From Edaphochlamys debaryana (lineage: Eukaryota > Chlorophyta > Chlorophyceae > Chlamydomonadales), in the NCBI GenBank assembly GCA_016858145.1, contig JAEHOE010000022.1, forward strand, positions 558,001 to 622,000: a stretch of DNA of 64,000 bases, read 5' to 3'. Positions 12,884 through 24,180 of the stretch are shown here, in pieces. A model generated the notes under the pieces. That model saw nothing but the letters and a program-made list of their open reading frames with translations, was not told where the DNA came from and did no database searches. The stretch's first letter is position 1. The number at the start of each line of letters is the position of its first letter. A program made the translations under genes and the position numbers.

Positions 12884-13050
12884 ATCAGCCTGCTAGACGT
12901 ATCCGGCACAGCTCTACACCGTCAACAGCAACAGCAAGCCGGTTACTCTAGCGTAGCCGTTCTCAGCCGCACCCCCGACTACATCTGCTGCGCATACCGC
13001 TCCGTGTAGTGCTAGATAGCCCTGTTGCTAGTGCACTGTATGGAGGCTAT
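12884..13050 (+). repeat. Direct repeat, right copy (~170 bp)
   Basis: Second copy of the repeat at 11613, same orientation, 1,271 bp downstream. It shares ATCAGCCTGCTAGACGT, TCTACACCGTCAACAGCAAC, AGCCGTTCTCAGCCGC and CCGCTCCGTGTAGTGCTAGA. The two copies bracket about 1.1 kb of lower-GC sequence with a short open frame but no recognisable mobile-element enzyme. Confidence 0.75.
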
Positions 13051-13193
13051 GCCCCCCGAACCCCGAGGCCCCTCCGTCCCCCTGCGCTACCGCTCGGGCG
13101 TGTCTGCCGCTCGCCGGAGTCGCCGCTGGCTCGCCCCGACCTCCGCCAACCTCCGGCCGGCACATGCATCACCACCGCCCTTCCCAGGACCCA

Positions 13194-13198
13194 TTACA
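13194..13198 (-). promoter_or_regulatory. Putative poly(A) signal TGTAA of the acetyltransferase gene
   Basis: TTACA on the plus strand is the green-algal TGTAA signal on the minus strand, about 246 bp past the stop codon at 13444. Confidence 0.35.
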
Positions 13199-13443
13199 GA
13201 GCACGGGGCACGCGCAAATATGGAACGAATGATGATAATACAGCGACGTCCTGCGCCCCAGCAGCATGCGGCATGCCTCTGTCGCCGCCGCCGCCGCAAG
13301 GCAGAGCCTTCCCGCCGCCGTCAACTCATGCCAGGGCCAGCGCAGCGCGCATACCGCGGCGGCTGGGCGATACCTCCATCAGCTCCACGTGGTCACGCGT
13401 AGCACGCTCTTCACCACCCGTACGCGTGTAAAGGAGCCGTCGA

Positions 13444-16021
13444 TCACTTCTTCTTGATCAGGTCCAGGCTGCGAAAGGGAGCAAGGAAGTATCCAACCAT
13501 GTTTCAGACAGGCTCAAACGTTCAGCCCTGCGTCACCCCCCAGTGGCCCGTGGTCCCCTTGGCCCCCAGGCCCTGTCCGCACGCCCCATCCCTGCTCAGC
13601 GTTGCAAAGCCCCCTGATCAGCGCTGCAAAACCTCAACACAGAGCCCCCACGTGCCCTCACCGGTAGTGGTTGATCTGCACCATGTCCATGGGCGTCTGC
13701 TTCTCGAGCACCTGCAGGAGAGACGCGGGGCAGACGAGCGCGGGAACGTAAGACGCGGATCGAAAGTTCGACAGGTGCTGCACTCTTGAGGCTCTGGCAA
13801 TGCACACACCGGTCCCCGACCTGGTACCCAGCACACCCCGAGGGGGACTGCCCGCCAAGCGGCCAACCGGAAGCCCATCTATCCCCATCTATCCTCTTCC
13901 CTTCTCGCATGCTCCCGCCCCGCCGCCCCAGCTCACCCAGCCCTTGCTCTCGTACAGGCGGCACGCCGCCTGCTGCATGTTGGTGGTGGACAGGACCAGC
14001 TCGCGGAAGCCCACGTCACGCGCGTGCCGCACCAGCCCGTCCGTCAGCAGCGCGGCGATGCCGTAGCGGCGGTAGTCGGGGTGCACGGCCATGCGGCGGA
14101 GCTCGGCCACCTGGGGGCGGGGAGGGGAGGGAGAGGGGAGGGCAGGGCGCAACGTGAGAAGCTGGGGCGGTTGGGGTGCGCTTCCGTGCGAGCAGAGGGC
14201 GGGTCCGGGAAGGGACGCAGGCTTGCTGGTGGCTTGCTGGAAGACTTGGATTATGGTAGCTGAATTCGACAAGCACCGCTAACCCCTCTCCAACCCCTCT
14301 CCATTCCCCCAGTCCACCCTACGCACCTGCCACGACTTTCGCTCCAGGGCCACATGCCCCACAATCACGGGCTTGGTCACGGGCCCGGGCGCGCGGGGCG
14401 GCGGCGTCGGCAGGCCGCTGCCGCCCAGGTTGGCCACCGCCGCCGCCAGGCCCGAGACCGCCGACCCCAGGGACGTCACCAGGCCCGTGGCGCTGTCCAC
14501 CAGCGCCGCCAGGGTCGACGTCTGCCTGGCAGCGGCGGCGGGCACGGTGGGCGCGGCGGCGGGCTCTGGTGCGGCGGCAGGTGGCGCGGCGGGCGCGGCG
14601 GCAACCTCGGTGGAGGCGGCGGTAGGCGAGCCGCTGGTAGGGGAGGCGCGGCCGCTGACGACGATCACGCCGGCGGGGCCCATGGGCTTGTGGCTGGGCG
14701 CAGGGGCGTCCAGGCTGGGACCCGTGGACCGGGCCGCTGCCTCCAGCCGAGCGACCGCCGACGCCACCAGGCCCGAGGCTTGGGAGCCGTCGCCGTTGGG
14801 AGCGGCAGCAGCAGCAGCCGACGGGCCCACGTGGCCGTTGGCGGCGGGCTCGGCGGCGGCCGGCTCCGCTGGGGCGGGACTGGCCTCCGGCGCTGTCAGC
14901 TCCGGAGCCGAGGCGTCCGGAGGGGTGGCGCTGCCCGAGGCGGCGGCGTCCTGCTTCGCCGCCGCCGCGCCGCCGTTGCCCTTCTTCTTCTTCTTCTTGC
15001 TCTTTTTGGCTTGACCCTGAGAGCCGTCCGCCTCCACCACCGCGCTGGCCACCGCCTCCGCCGGACTTGCCTCGGCCTCCGCAGCCGCCTCCGCCGGGCC
15101 CGCCGCTGGCTCCGCCGCTGCCACCGCCGCCGCCGCCTCGGGCACGGCCGCCGCAGCGGCCCCAGGTGCCACGACCTCCGCCACGCTGCTGAGCGCCGCC
15201 GGCGCCGCCGCCACTGGCGGCGCCGGCACGACCGACGCCTCGGCGCTGCCTCCCTCCCGCATTGATGGCGCTGGCGTCGGCGCCGCCGGCACCGACGACT
15301 TACCCGACGCCGCCGTGATCTCCGTCGCGCCTGCCGCCACCGCCGCCGTCGCCGGCAGCGACGCCGACGACGGCGCCCGCGACAGCCCGTTGGCCCTGGC
15401 CGCCATGGCGGCGGACGAGGCCACGCGGGAGAGGGGCTGGTAGCCGTACGGCACCAGCTCGGCGACCCAGAAGGCGCTGCCCGACCCGGCGCCCTGGGCT
15501 GAGTAGAAGGCCTCGATGTTGGCCAGGTCCTCGCCGGCCAGGTTCTTGACCACGTAGTCGCGGTAGAGGCGGCGGACCAGGAAGTAGAGCGTGAAGGGGA
15601 CGACTGCGGGGGGCGAGGAGGGCGGAGCGGGGTGAGGGCGCGAGGTGATACGTGTGCGGAGGATGTGGGTTGGGTGGGGTAGGGTGAAGGAGGGGAGGTG
15701 CCCAGACCGAGGATGCGACCGGTACCGCTCCGTCCCGCCCTTCATTCCCTTACCCGCAGCCCCCACGCCCAGCGCGGCGGCCTTGATGGCCAGCGTGGAT
15801 GTCGTGGTCTTGCCGCGTGGCGCCAGGAGCACACAGGCGAGGGGGGTCGCCACGGAGGCGACTTGTAGGGCAGTCGACCGCTCCAGCAGGAACGGGACGC
15901 CGGCGCGCGCATTGCCGACCATCTGAGCGAAGATGGCGTGCACGGCCTCCTTGTCCTCAGGGCGGTAGTGACGCAATCGTAGCGTCCCCCCAAGCGGCTC
16001 TGGCGCTGGTGACTTCTTCAT
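13444..16021 (-). CDS. NAT8-like membrane-bound GNAT N-acetyltransferase with large low-complexity insertion
   Basis: Five exons (16021-15754, 15603-14327, 14110-13937, 13711-13662, 13468-13444) join in phase to 597 residues, starting MKKSPAPEPLGG and ending LDLIKKK. The N-terminal GNAT strand-helix (LRLRHYRPEDKEAVHAIFAQ) is followed by two hydrophobic segments (about residues 50-75 and 85-105), as in NAT8-type acetyltransferases anchored in ER membranes. After FWVAEL the fold is interrupted by some 280-300 residues rich in Ala, Pro, Glu and Ser, with one Lys run (KKSKKKKKKG). The domain then resumes with IVGHVALERKSW and the acetyl-CoA motif A (MAVHPDYRRYGIAALL), then ELVLSTTN and ACRLYESKGW. 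Likely reaction: acetyl transfer from acetyl-CoA to an amine; the substrate is unknown. Divergent from the OPR gene. Confidence 0.82.
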
Positions 16022-17140
16022 CGTGCCTGCTTCGACCGCCGACCTGGGGTGGGCGTGGGGGCACTGTTCTCGCAGGGGCCGTGCAACGTAGCCAGGGTGA
16101 CGACGACGGGGGATGCAGCTGATCGCATCTAAGGTGTGCGCGACGCAACAGGCAGGAACATTAGCGGGTGCGGGCAGAAACAGGCGGGCGTGGGGGCGTG
16201 GGAGGCTGGGCAGGCGGAGGAACCTCCTTGGACCCGCCCGGGCCCGGGTGCGTGCTTGCTATGCACATTCGTGGCTGTCTGTCGCAGATGGAGCGGGCGT
16301 TGCGCTGAATACGGTCGAGGCCAAGCGCTATTGCTGATGATGGTGCGCGTGCGTGTTTACCGCAAACGACGCCCCCACCAGCAGCGCCACGAGGCAATCT
16401 CTTCTTTACCACAGCGCCACAAAGCACGACTCACTCGCGGGGTAACTGCGCAACGTAGGCTGTTGGGAAAGCGATGGATGTGGTAGCCCGGCGCTTGTCG
16501 CTGAGCACGGTCTGCCTACGCGCAGCTGTGTAGGATTTGGTCAGTATAAGCGTACGAGCAGAGGGCAGCGGGCTCTCTCGCGCTTCCGCGCGCGCCCCCA
16601 TGTGTGCTCATTGGGCATTGGCCGGGGCACCACACTTCGTTTCGTTTACTTTTTTGTGGCAACACGAACGCGTTGTACCCTGACGTTGTGGGTGCTGTGA
16701 GCAGAAGGGGCGTGTTGCGCCCGCCGCGATATTCCAGGCCTCGCGCTTAGCGTTGAGCCTGCCAGTGCAGCGAGCGAGCATGAGGGCAAAGCGATATGGC
16801 TGTCTGGTCGACTCGGAAAGCTTACGGGCGGCGCCGGTGAGTCGGGTTGTTTGTGGCCCAAGTGTTGCGCGGAGCTGGAGCACCACAGCCTTGGCTCGCA
16901 CCACGCTTCCAAGCTATCCAACATTCATGTATGACCATACCGGGGGCTTCCGTTGCACCGGGAAGCGGGCAGGCAGCCCAAGCGCCGCCGCCAGGGCAGA
17001 GGGCGAGGCGTGCCCACACCCTGAGGGCCTCGTCGAAGCCCTTACGCACCTGCAACCTCGTCCTTGTAGAAGGCAAACCATAATTGGCTGGCGTGTCTTG
17101 CTCTTCGCCCGCGCAGGCTCGTGCGGTTCGGCCTCCGCCC
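16022..17140. other. Divergent intergenic region (candidate bidirectional promoter)
   Basis: About 1.1 kb separates the start codons of two oppositely transcribed genes (acetyltransferase at 16021 minus, OPR protein at 17141 plus). No coding exon is evident. An in-frame stop (TAA at 17081) precedes the OPR open frame, so any upstream OPR coding exon would have to be spliced in. A clear TATA element was not identified. Confidence 0.5.
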
Positions 17141-20100
17141 ATGCGCTCCCGCGGGGCCGTCGTCGTGAGCGTCGCCTTCCCTGCGGCTCCGGCGTCGCGC
17201 CCATCGGACCTGTATAGCATCACCGATGGCCGTGGCAGTAGCTGGCGCGCTCATTCGCGCAACTCGCTCGCAGACGACGGCGTGCAGGCGTCGGCCATCG
17301 ACGAACTCCCGGTCGCGGTTGACCACAGCGAGAGGGCTGCAAGCAGCCTCTCTGCGACCACCAGCGATGGAGCCAACGACGGCGACCGCCTGGCTTACGG
17401 TCGCAAGCGGACGGCTCCGGGGAAGGGCTCCTCGGGGTCTGGCGGCAACCGCAGCGCAGGCTTCCAGCCGCGGGCCTTCACGGCCCAGATTTCGGGCTGC
17501 AACAGCGTCCAGGACCTAGAGCTTCTGTTCGAGTACGGCCGGAACCATGACCTCAACGCAATCCACATAGCCTCGGTAAGGGCCAGGCCGCAGGGGTGCA
17601 GCGCAGCCAGGACGGAAGGCGTGGCGTTGCGCGAGGGGGGGCGGCGGCCGAGCAGGGCAGCCAGGTTAGGCTTGGTTCAGAGCCGCAGTCACTCGGCCAG
17701 GGCTCGGCAGTTTGACTCCCTACGCATGCACTCTCCACGTGTCCTACCATGCCCATCTTCTTGCTACTCGCCATCCCGGCCCCGCCAACCCCACCCCTCC
17801 ACATCCCTGTCCTGCCCGCCCCCAGTTCTGGACCAAGCTCGCCAAGCTCGTCTCGGCCCCCGCCGGCGCGGCCGACCCCCGCAGCAACTCCTCCTCCAGC
17901 CGATCACCCCACGCTTCCGCCGTGGACCCCGCGGCCCTCGCCTCGTTCGTCTCGGCCCTGGAGGCCGCCACCACCCCCCAACAGCTCCAAGCCATGGAGG
18001 CACGCGGCCTGGCCAACGTGGTCTGGGCTTCCGCCAAGCTCAAGCCCGCGTCGCCCCTGGCCCACTCCCAGGGGCTAGAAGCGGCGGCGGAGGCCGCGGC
18101 GGAGGCCCGGGCCGCGGCGGAGGCCGAAGCCGAGCCCTCGACGTCGCAGAGCGACGCGGACCGGCCGCGGCCGGCGCGCGTTCGGGGCGGGTACAAGGCG
18201 GCCGCTGCGAAGGCGGCCAAGGCGGCCGGCGCGGCCGCGGCCGCGCGGTCGGGGCGCGGTGGCGCTGGCGTGTCGGACGCGCTGCTGGAGGCGTGGGCGG
18301 CGGCCGCGGGTTCCAAGCTGGGGTCGTTCAGCATGATTGACATCTCCAACACCACCTGGGCCCTGGGGCGGCTGGGCTTCCTGCCGGACCGCATGTTCAT
18401 GACTAAGGTGGGTGGAGGCCTCAAGGGAGGGAAGGGCCTGGCACGCTAAGCGGCGGAAGGGTCTTGGTGATCGGGTGCAGGGATGAACGTGGGAGACCTG
18501 TGTTTATGGTGAAGAGGGGAACTGGGTCCCGCAATTGCGGGTGGTGGTGGGGGCGTGTACGTGCGGTGTGTAGGGCTGGATTGGCAATGCCCGTCTATCA
18601 GGGTCGTCTGGAGGTTGGCAAGCAGGGCAGCGGTCGACGGGTATCGAGGGTTGCAGTATTGGGACTTGCGGGTGCCCGCTGAGGTGTGGATGGGGCGCTG
18701 CGTTCGCTTGGAGGTTCCGTTGGATATCCGCGCGCTGGGCGTAGGTCCGAGGGGGAGGGGGCAGTGGTCAAATCTGCAGGCTACAGGGCTTTGCAAGTAC
18801 GCGTCTCAAGGGGCAAGGGGCTCTGGGGCTCTCCCAGTCTCAAGCGTCGCTCTGGGACCCCTACCTGCAGCCGCCCCTGCGATGGCCTCACCCTCCCCTC
18901 CGCTCCTCACCCTTCCGCTCCTCACCCTTCCCCTCCTCACCTCCCTGCCCCCTATCCCCCCATCCCCTGCAGCTGTCCGTGGCCACGCTCAAGGAGCTCC
19001 CCCGCGCCGACCGCCCGCAGCAGCTGTCCAACGTGCTGCTGGGGCTGGCGCTGCTGCGGCACTCGCCCGAGGTCAAGGACTGGTGGGGCGCCATGTGGAA
19101 GGCCATGGACGGCCTGGTGGTGGCGGAGAGCAGGCAGCCGGACGTGCAGGTGGGGGCGGAGGGGTCGGGGGGGGGGCTAGGGGGCTAGGGGAAGGTGGGG
19201 GTACTGAGGCTTACCGTAGGTCCGCCCAGCAAACCCGCCGTCTGGCGGTTGCTTAGGTGGGAGTTGGGGTTAGGGTTGGGGCTTGGAAGGCGGGGCTTGG
19301 AAGGCGGGGTTGGGGTTTGACGATCTTGGGAGGGAGGTGGGGGCAGGGGTGGCTAGAGGGTGGGGGCGAGTTGGCCAGTCGAGGCGAGGGGCACGGCGGG
19401 GGAGCAGGGGTGGGTCGGGATCCCCAGCGGAGCCCGGGAGGCACTGTCATGGAACTGACGGAGAGGGCGCACTCGGGCTGGTGCTGGGCCTGGCGAAGTG
19501 CGCCCCCTGCTCTCAGGCGACACCAAACGCTCAGGCACATGCCGGCCCACCCCCAACTCAGCGCTCTTTCTCCGTTTCCCTCCCTCACCGCCACCAGGCC
19601 GTGACCAACTCCCTGTGGGCCCTGGGCGTGCTGGTGGAGGCGTGCGGGGACATGCCCGAGGTGGACACCCGCCTGGTCAGCAAGGCCGTGTTCAGGTGCG
19701 CTGGGCTCTGGATGGCCTTTGACGCATTGGAGGTTGGAGGGAGGGAGGGAGGGAGCGGCAACGAGCGGGGGCTATAGTGGGGGGCGGGGTGGGTGGGGTG
19801 GGGTGGGGGGTGGGGGCGGGGGTTTTCAGCGTGCGGAGGGAGCGAAGCAGTGCCCGGATGTGGGGCGGCGCCAGGGCACGAGGGTGTACGCGAAGCGGTG
19901 GAGGTCCCAGGGTCCCCGCTTGGTGGTGGTTTGGGGACGCGAGCGGGGGAAAGGGGCATCACGGAAGCTCGGGGGCCTGGCAGATGAGGCGTGCCGATGC
20001 GCTTAGAGGGGTGAGCAATCCTTGGGAGAAGCTGAGAACCGGAAGATGGGGATAAAGAGGGAGAACTGCACGGGTGGCTGTGGCGGGGGCAAAAGCAGTA

Positions 20101-21870
20101 ACAGGAGCCAAGCCTCTAGAGTGCGGGGTGTGCGACTTCGACTGCTTGCGAAGGCGGAGCCCTGTCTTATCCTGGCAACCCATTCCTCACCAGCTCTCCC
20201 CGCCCGCCCTCCTCCCCCCGTCGGCGCGATCCCGCTCAGCAACAAACACCGCCCTCCTCCCCCCCCTCCCCATGCTCGACCGCGCAGGGTGGTGCAGTGG
20301 GGCGACCGGCTCACGCCCGCACAGCTGCAGGACGCGCTCACAGCGCTGCCGCGCCTGGGCTTCCAGCCCACAGACTTCCAGGTGTGGGGGCGGGGCTTGC
20401 GGGGGCGGGGCGGTGTGTGATGGCTGCCCGATTGAGCCGAGGGAAGTGTAGCGCGGTTACTAGCGGGCTGGCCGGTGTGGGGGGGGGATTGGGGGCTGGG
20501 GCCGTGGGGCGGGGGCTCCTGTGGGGCCCGGGCGTCGTGTGGCACTTGGGGGAGGGGGCTGGACCAAGCCAGGGTGGGCGTTGTAGAGAGCCCTGGCATG
20601 CACTGGCATGCATGCATGGAGAGGGACGGGGGCTGTAGGCCCGGGTTATGGGGCAGAGACTGTCGGCTGGGGCTAGGGCGGTGATGGGCCCGGGCAGGGT
20701 CGGCCTCGCCTAGATAAGGCGCCCTGGCACGCGTTCCTGGAGCAGCCGCAGCCACCCAAGCCTTTGGTGCAGACGAGCCGCCTAGCTGGGCAGCCCCGGG
20801 GCCAGCCCGCTTGCGCGCACACCCCTCCTGTTCGGCAGACGACCAGCGGCACCCGAAAGCACTTCATCGCTCCAACCCACCTCGACACTCCTCACCAGAG
20901 TCACCACCCCATCGCCCTTTCTCCCTTCCTCACCCCTCCCCTCTCCCGCCTTCTCCACCCTGCCCCCCCCCCCCTTCTCAGGCCGACAAGGTGCTGGGGC
21001 TGTGCAACCGCCTGCTGCCCGCCTCGGACGCCCAGGCGCTGTCCAACCTGCTGGGCGCGCTGGGGCGGATGGGCGTGCGGCCGCCGCTGGGCTTCATGTC
21101 TGCCTACTACCGCGCCTTCCGCACCCGCCTGCCGGCCGCCGCGCCCGAGGCGGCCGCGCGCCTGCTGTTCTTCGTGGGCACGCTGCGGCTCAAGGCGCCC
21201 AAGTGGACGCCGGAGGTGAGGGCGGAGAGGGGCAGCGGCGGGGGAAGGGGCGGGAAGAGGGGAGATGTGGGGGCGTTGCTGGGGAGCAGCGGAGGCAGAG
21301 GGCGGAGCGCAAGGGGCAGGGGAACCGGGGGCGAGGGGAGAGGGATAGCGCGTCGAAGCGACTGCGGCTGCCGCTGTGTTCAGGGCTACTCGCCGCAACC
21401 TCAATCTCATTACTAATTCATCGCCGTACACCGCACGTGCTGCCGTACAGATCTGGTCCAAGCTTCTGGCCGAGGCCGGGCGCCTGCGCCCCACTGACGT
21501 GGCCTTCGCTGCGCTGGGCATCAAGCGCCTCTACTTCAGCCCCTCGGCCGACGCCGAGGACGAGGCGGAGGAGGCCGGCGCGGTGGAGGCAGGAGCGGGA
21601 GCGGAGTCGCAGCCCGATGAGGAGGCGGCGGAGGGCGGCCGCCGGCGGATGGCGCCCAAGCCCCGACCGCCGCCGGTGGAGCTGCTGCGCGCACTGCGGG
21701 CGTCCTGGGACGCTGCGGGGGCCGAGGCACAGCTGGCGGTGACGTTTGAGATCCGGGCCGAGGCGCAGGAGTTCCTCGGGCAGTACGGGCCGGAGGAGGA
21801 GGAGGAGGGCGCGGAGGCGGAGGAGGGGCAGGCGGCCGTTGAGCAGCCGGCGGAGGCGGCGACGGCGTAG
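17141..21870 (+). CDS. OPR (octotricopeptide repeat)-like organelle RNA-binding protein
   Basis: Seven exons (17141-17575, 17826-18407, 18973-19149, 19598-19695, 20288-20381, 20982-21215, 21451-21870) join in frame to 679 residues. ATG 17141 is the first in-frame Met after a stop at 17081. The N-terminus (MRSRGAVVVSVAFPAAPASR) is basic, Ala/Val/Ser-rich and acid-free, as expected of an organelle transit peptide. OPR-like helical repeats follow: LEAMEARGLANVVWASAKL-type, SMIDISNTTWALGRLGFLP, QQLSNVLLGLALLRHSP, AVTNSLWALGVLVEAC, LQDALTALPRLGFQP and ALSNLLGALGRMGVRPP. The PQ-x-LAN-x-LWALA-x-LG pattern is the OPR signature; such proteins stabilise or translate specific chloroplast or mitochondrial transcripts in Chlamydomonas. 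An Ala/Glu-rich spacer splits the repeats and the C-terminus is acidic. No nuclease domain is visible. Target RNA unknown. Confidence 0.78.
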
Positions 21871-22414
21871 GGCAGGAGGCCAGTGAGGCGGCAGTGGTGG
21901 CGGTGCGGGCGTGGCTGGGGTGGCGCCGGTGAGGACGCGTCCAGGCAGCCGCCCAGGGAACGGGGCACCAGGAGACGTTCTCCGCGGTGGGCTGGCGCGG
22001 GGCTGTGGTGCCCTCGCTTCAGCCACCAGCAGATACGGCGTGTGTCTCGGAGGTTCTGTGGAAGGTCTAGGTGATACGTGCCCAGAGGAAACAGAGCAGG
22101 CCAGGCAGGGTCATGGATGGGCGCATTCAGTTTGGGAGCGTTGGGCGCGCTGCGACCTCCACATGGCCGGCACGGGCAGGGCCAGCTGTCTGAGCGTCCT
22201 TGGGTAGGCAGACAACACCAGGGGGGGGTGCTACCGCTTCCATGGAGCAAGTGTGGGCTTGTGCTCAGGACGAGAGCTCGTGCAGAGCACCGAGCATGGG
22301 GCCAGGGGGCGGGTCAGGAAGGCCTGGATGGGGACGGAGCCTGGGAAGCAGCTGGAGATTCGCACCCACGCCCATCCCCTGCCCACCGGCGCAAGGCTAT
22401 ATACGACCGTGCAG

Positions 22415-22419
22415 TGTAA
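22415..22419 (+). promoter_or_regulatory. Putative poly(A) signal TGTAA of the OPR gene
   Basis: TGTAA 545 bp after the stop codon at 21870, within the usual range for long green-algal 3' UTRs. Confidence 0.35.
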
Positions 22420-24039
22420 GCATGCAGCGCTGAGCTGACGTGCAGGCCCGCTGAGTAGTTGAACGGGCAGGCCCCAATGTCGAGGCAGGCAAGCAGCTGA
22501 GGGGGCAGGCGGGCGGCAATGGCAGGCAGCAAGCAGCTCAAAGTGCGCACACGACCGGGACGAGATGAGCTCCGTAGTCCATACCCCGGTATCCGAAGGC
22601 TCCGGTGTCAGCTTTCAGGCCCTACCCTTGTTCCTGGTCGCCCTTCGCTGATGCCCCGATGCCCAGATTGCCCACCCCCTGAGGCAGTGCCGTGCGGGGC
22701 AGGACAGACCCGAGCCCCCACCCCCCAGTCTCCGGCGGCATGGCGGGAGCAGTGAGCAGACGGTGCAAGCGATCTGAGGAGGGATCGGCCCCCGCAGAGC
22801 CAAAAGTACTGACATTGCACTACGGCAAGGTCGAACATAAATGTAATTGAACGGGCCCTAAGTGCATGCCGTACTTCCCGCAATTCCGAGTTGACTCCGC
22901 AACCGGGCATGAAGAGGTGAGTAATCAACACCATACATATATCCCGAAAGTCCGGCCAACGCCAACACAACGTGGGCCCCAATTGGTCTTTTCGCAAAGC
23001 CCCTCCGTCGCCGCTGCTGGCGGACCGTCCCTGCCGCCCGCAAACCCCTCCGATGCCGCCGCTCACGGCCCCTCCCCGCCCGTACCCGGGCCTCTCCGAC
23101 CGTACCCCTCTCTCCGCCCCTTCCTGCCCGCGTAACCTTGCCCCCGGTTCCCCCTGCCCCTCGGTGCACCGGGTCCTGTGTGCCGTACGGCCCTCGCCGT
23201 GTCCTTGTTGCTGGCTTCTGCCCCGCTCGGTGCCCTCTTCCGTGTGTCCCGTGCAGTCTCCGGCGGCTCGTGGGCTTCCTGTTGCTGCTTCTGCCGTCGC
23301 CCTGGCTTGGCGCATGTTCGATGGCTGACTCCTTCTCCTTCGCGTCTGCCACGGCGCTTCTCCCTTCACATTCAGGTCTGTATGATGATGCTGGGCGGGT
23401 CCGGGCTTATAGTGAGCCGCCGGAGACGCTGCGCACTGGACCCGCACGCTCAGGTAAACTTGCCCCAGGAAACTCGGGTGTGGGGGGCTTCGGACGGATT
23501 GGGATGGCTTCGGAAGGCTTCCATGTGCCGCCTGGCTTTGATGAAACGTCGCTCCTCGGCTCGCAAGAGCAGGGTTGCGGGTAGTTTCTCGCCAGTGCAT
23601 TCGTCGCACTTTGCTGGCCTTGCTTTTCGCGCACCCTCGTCGCCCGTTTCTCCTTCCCCCTCCCCGCCGCCGCCGCCGTGGATCCTCCGCGACGTGACGG
23701 CCCACCCCTCGCTGCGGTCGCCTGCTGTCCCCTGTCGCCACATCTCCTGGCTCCTGGCCCCGCCCGCTGCGGCTTCCTGCCACAGCCAGACGCGGGCTCC
23801 TGGACGGCCTCCCTGACGCGACCCTGCACCGCAAGTCAGCTGTTGTCGTGAGGTGGTCCACGGGTTGTCGGGGCACCGTCCGAGAACGGGGGCGAGGTCA
23901 GCCCTGGTCAGAGAACTGTGCGGGCACCGCGCGTTAGGGGCACCGGAAGTGGAGTGACGTGAGCCGTGGCGGTGGCAGCCGTCAATGCTTACCCACCTGG
24001 GGATTGTCATTTCTTTGCCGCTCACGCCAGGCGCCGTTC

Positions 24040-24057
24040 GGCCATATATGTATGGCC
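24040..24057. promoter_or_regulatory. Inverted repeat GGCCATA-TATG-TATGGCC upstream of the F-box gene
   Basis: A perfect 7-bp inverted repeat with a 4-bp spacer forms an AT-rich core (CATATATGTATG) about 125 bp before ATG 24181. It could be a TATA-type core promoter or a dimeric factor site. There is no other evidence. Confidence 0.3.
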
Positions 24058-24180
24058 GTACAGGTGTACAGCACTAGCCTTGCAGTTGGCGGGAAACAAT
24101 AGGAGACGGTAATAACACGCTTTCGCTCCAGAACAGCTGCGATCACTGCATCAACGACGCCAAACGACGCTTGGGCGACT

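Larger units (their letters stand above)
9891..13443. other. Gene-poor interval with decayed repeat material
   Basis: This stretch lies between the open 5' side of the p25-alpha-like gene (9890) and the 3' end of the acetyltransferase gene (13444), so it must hold the upstream exon(s) and promoter of the former. I could not place a convincing first exon; open frames around 9980-10395 on the minus strand look like shadows. From about 10450 to 13050 the base composition is lower in GC than in neighbouring genes. It includes two related ~170-bp direct repeats, a tRNA-like B box and a short frame (about 11950-12090) with non-shadow codon use. It looks like old transposable-element debris, but no recognisable transposase or reverse transcriptase survives. 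Confidence 0.45.
21871..24180. other. Intergenic region, no supported gene
   Basis: About 2.3 kb between the OPR stop codon and the F-box gene start. The plus strand of 22980-23780 is unusually pyrimidine-rich, which leaves long open frames on the minus strand (up to ~420 codons at 22608-23876). These show no domain, have biased Arg/Gly/Ser content and lack supporting splice or start context, so I treat them as shadows. The region must contain the OPR 3' UTR and the F-box promoter. Confidence 0.5.

Noticed and set aside
14354..15265. Plus-strand 303-codon open frame over the acetyltransferase gene
   Set aside because: Antisense shadow of the Ala/Pro-rich insertion. The minus strand has phase-consistent exons and GNAT motifs.
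17084..17140. Upstream start of the OPR protein at 17084
   Set aside because: The first codon there is TTG, directly after an in-frame TAA at 17081. The first ATG in frame is 17141, so 17084 is only the edge of the open frame.
22608..23876. Minus-strand 422-codon open frame
   Set aside because: Antisense of a pyrimidine-rich stretch. Arg/Gly/Ser-biased, no domain, competing open frames on both strands, and no start or splice context.
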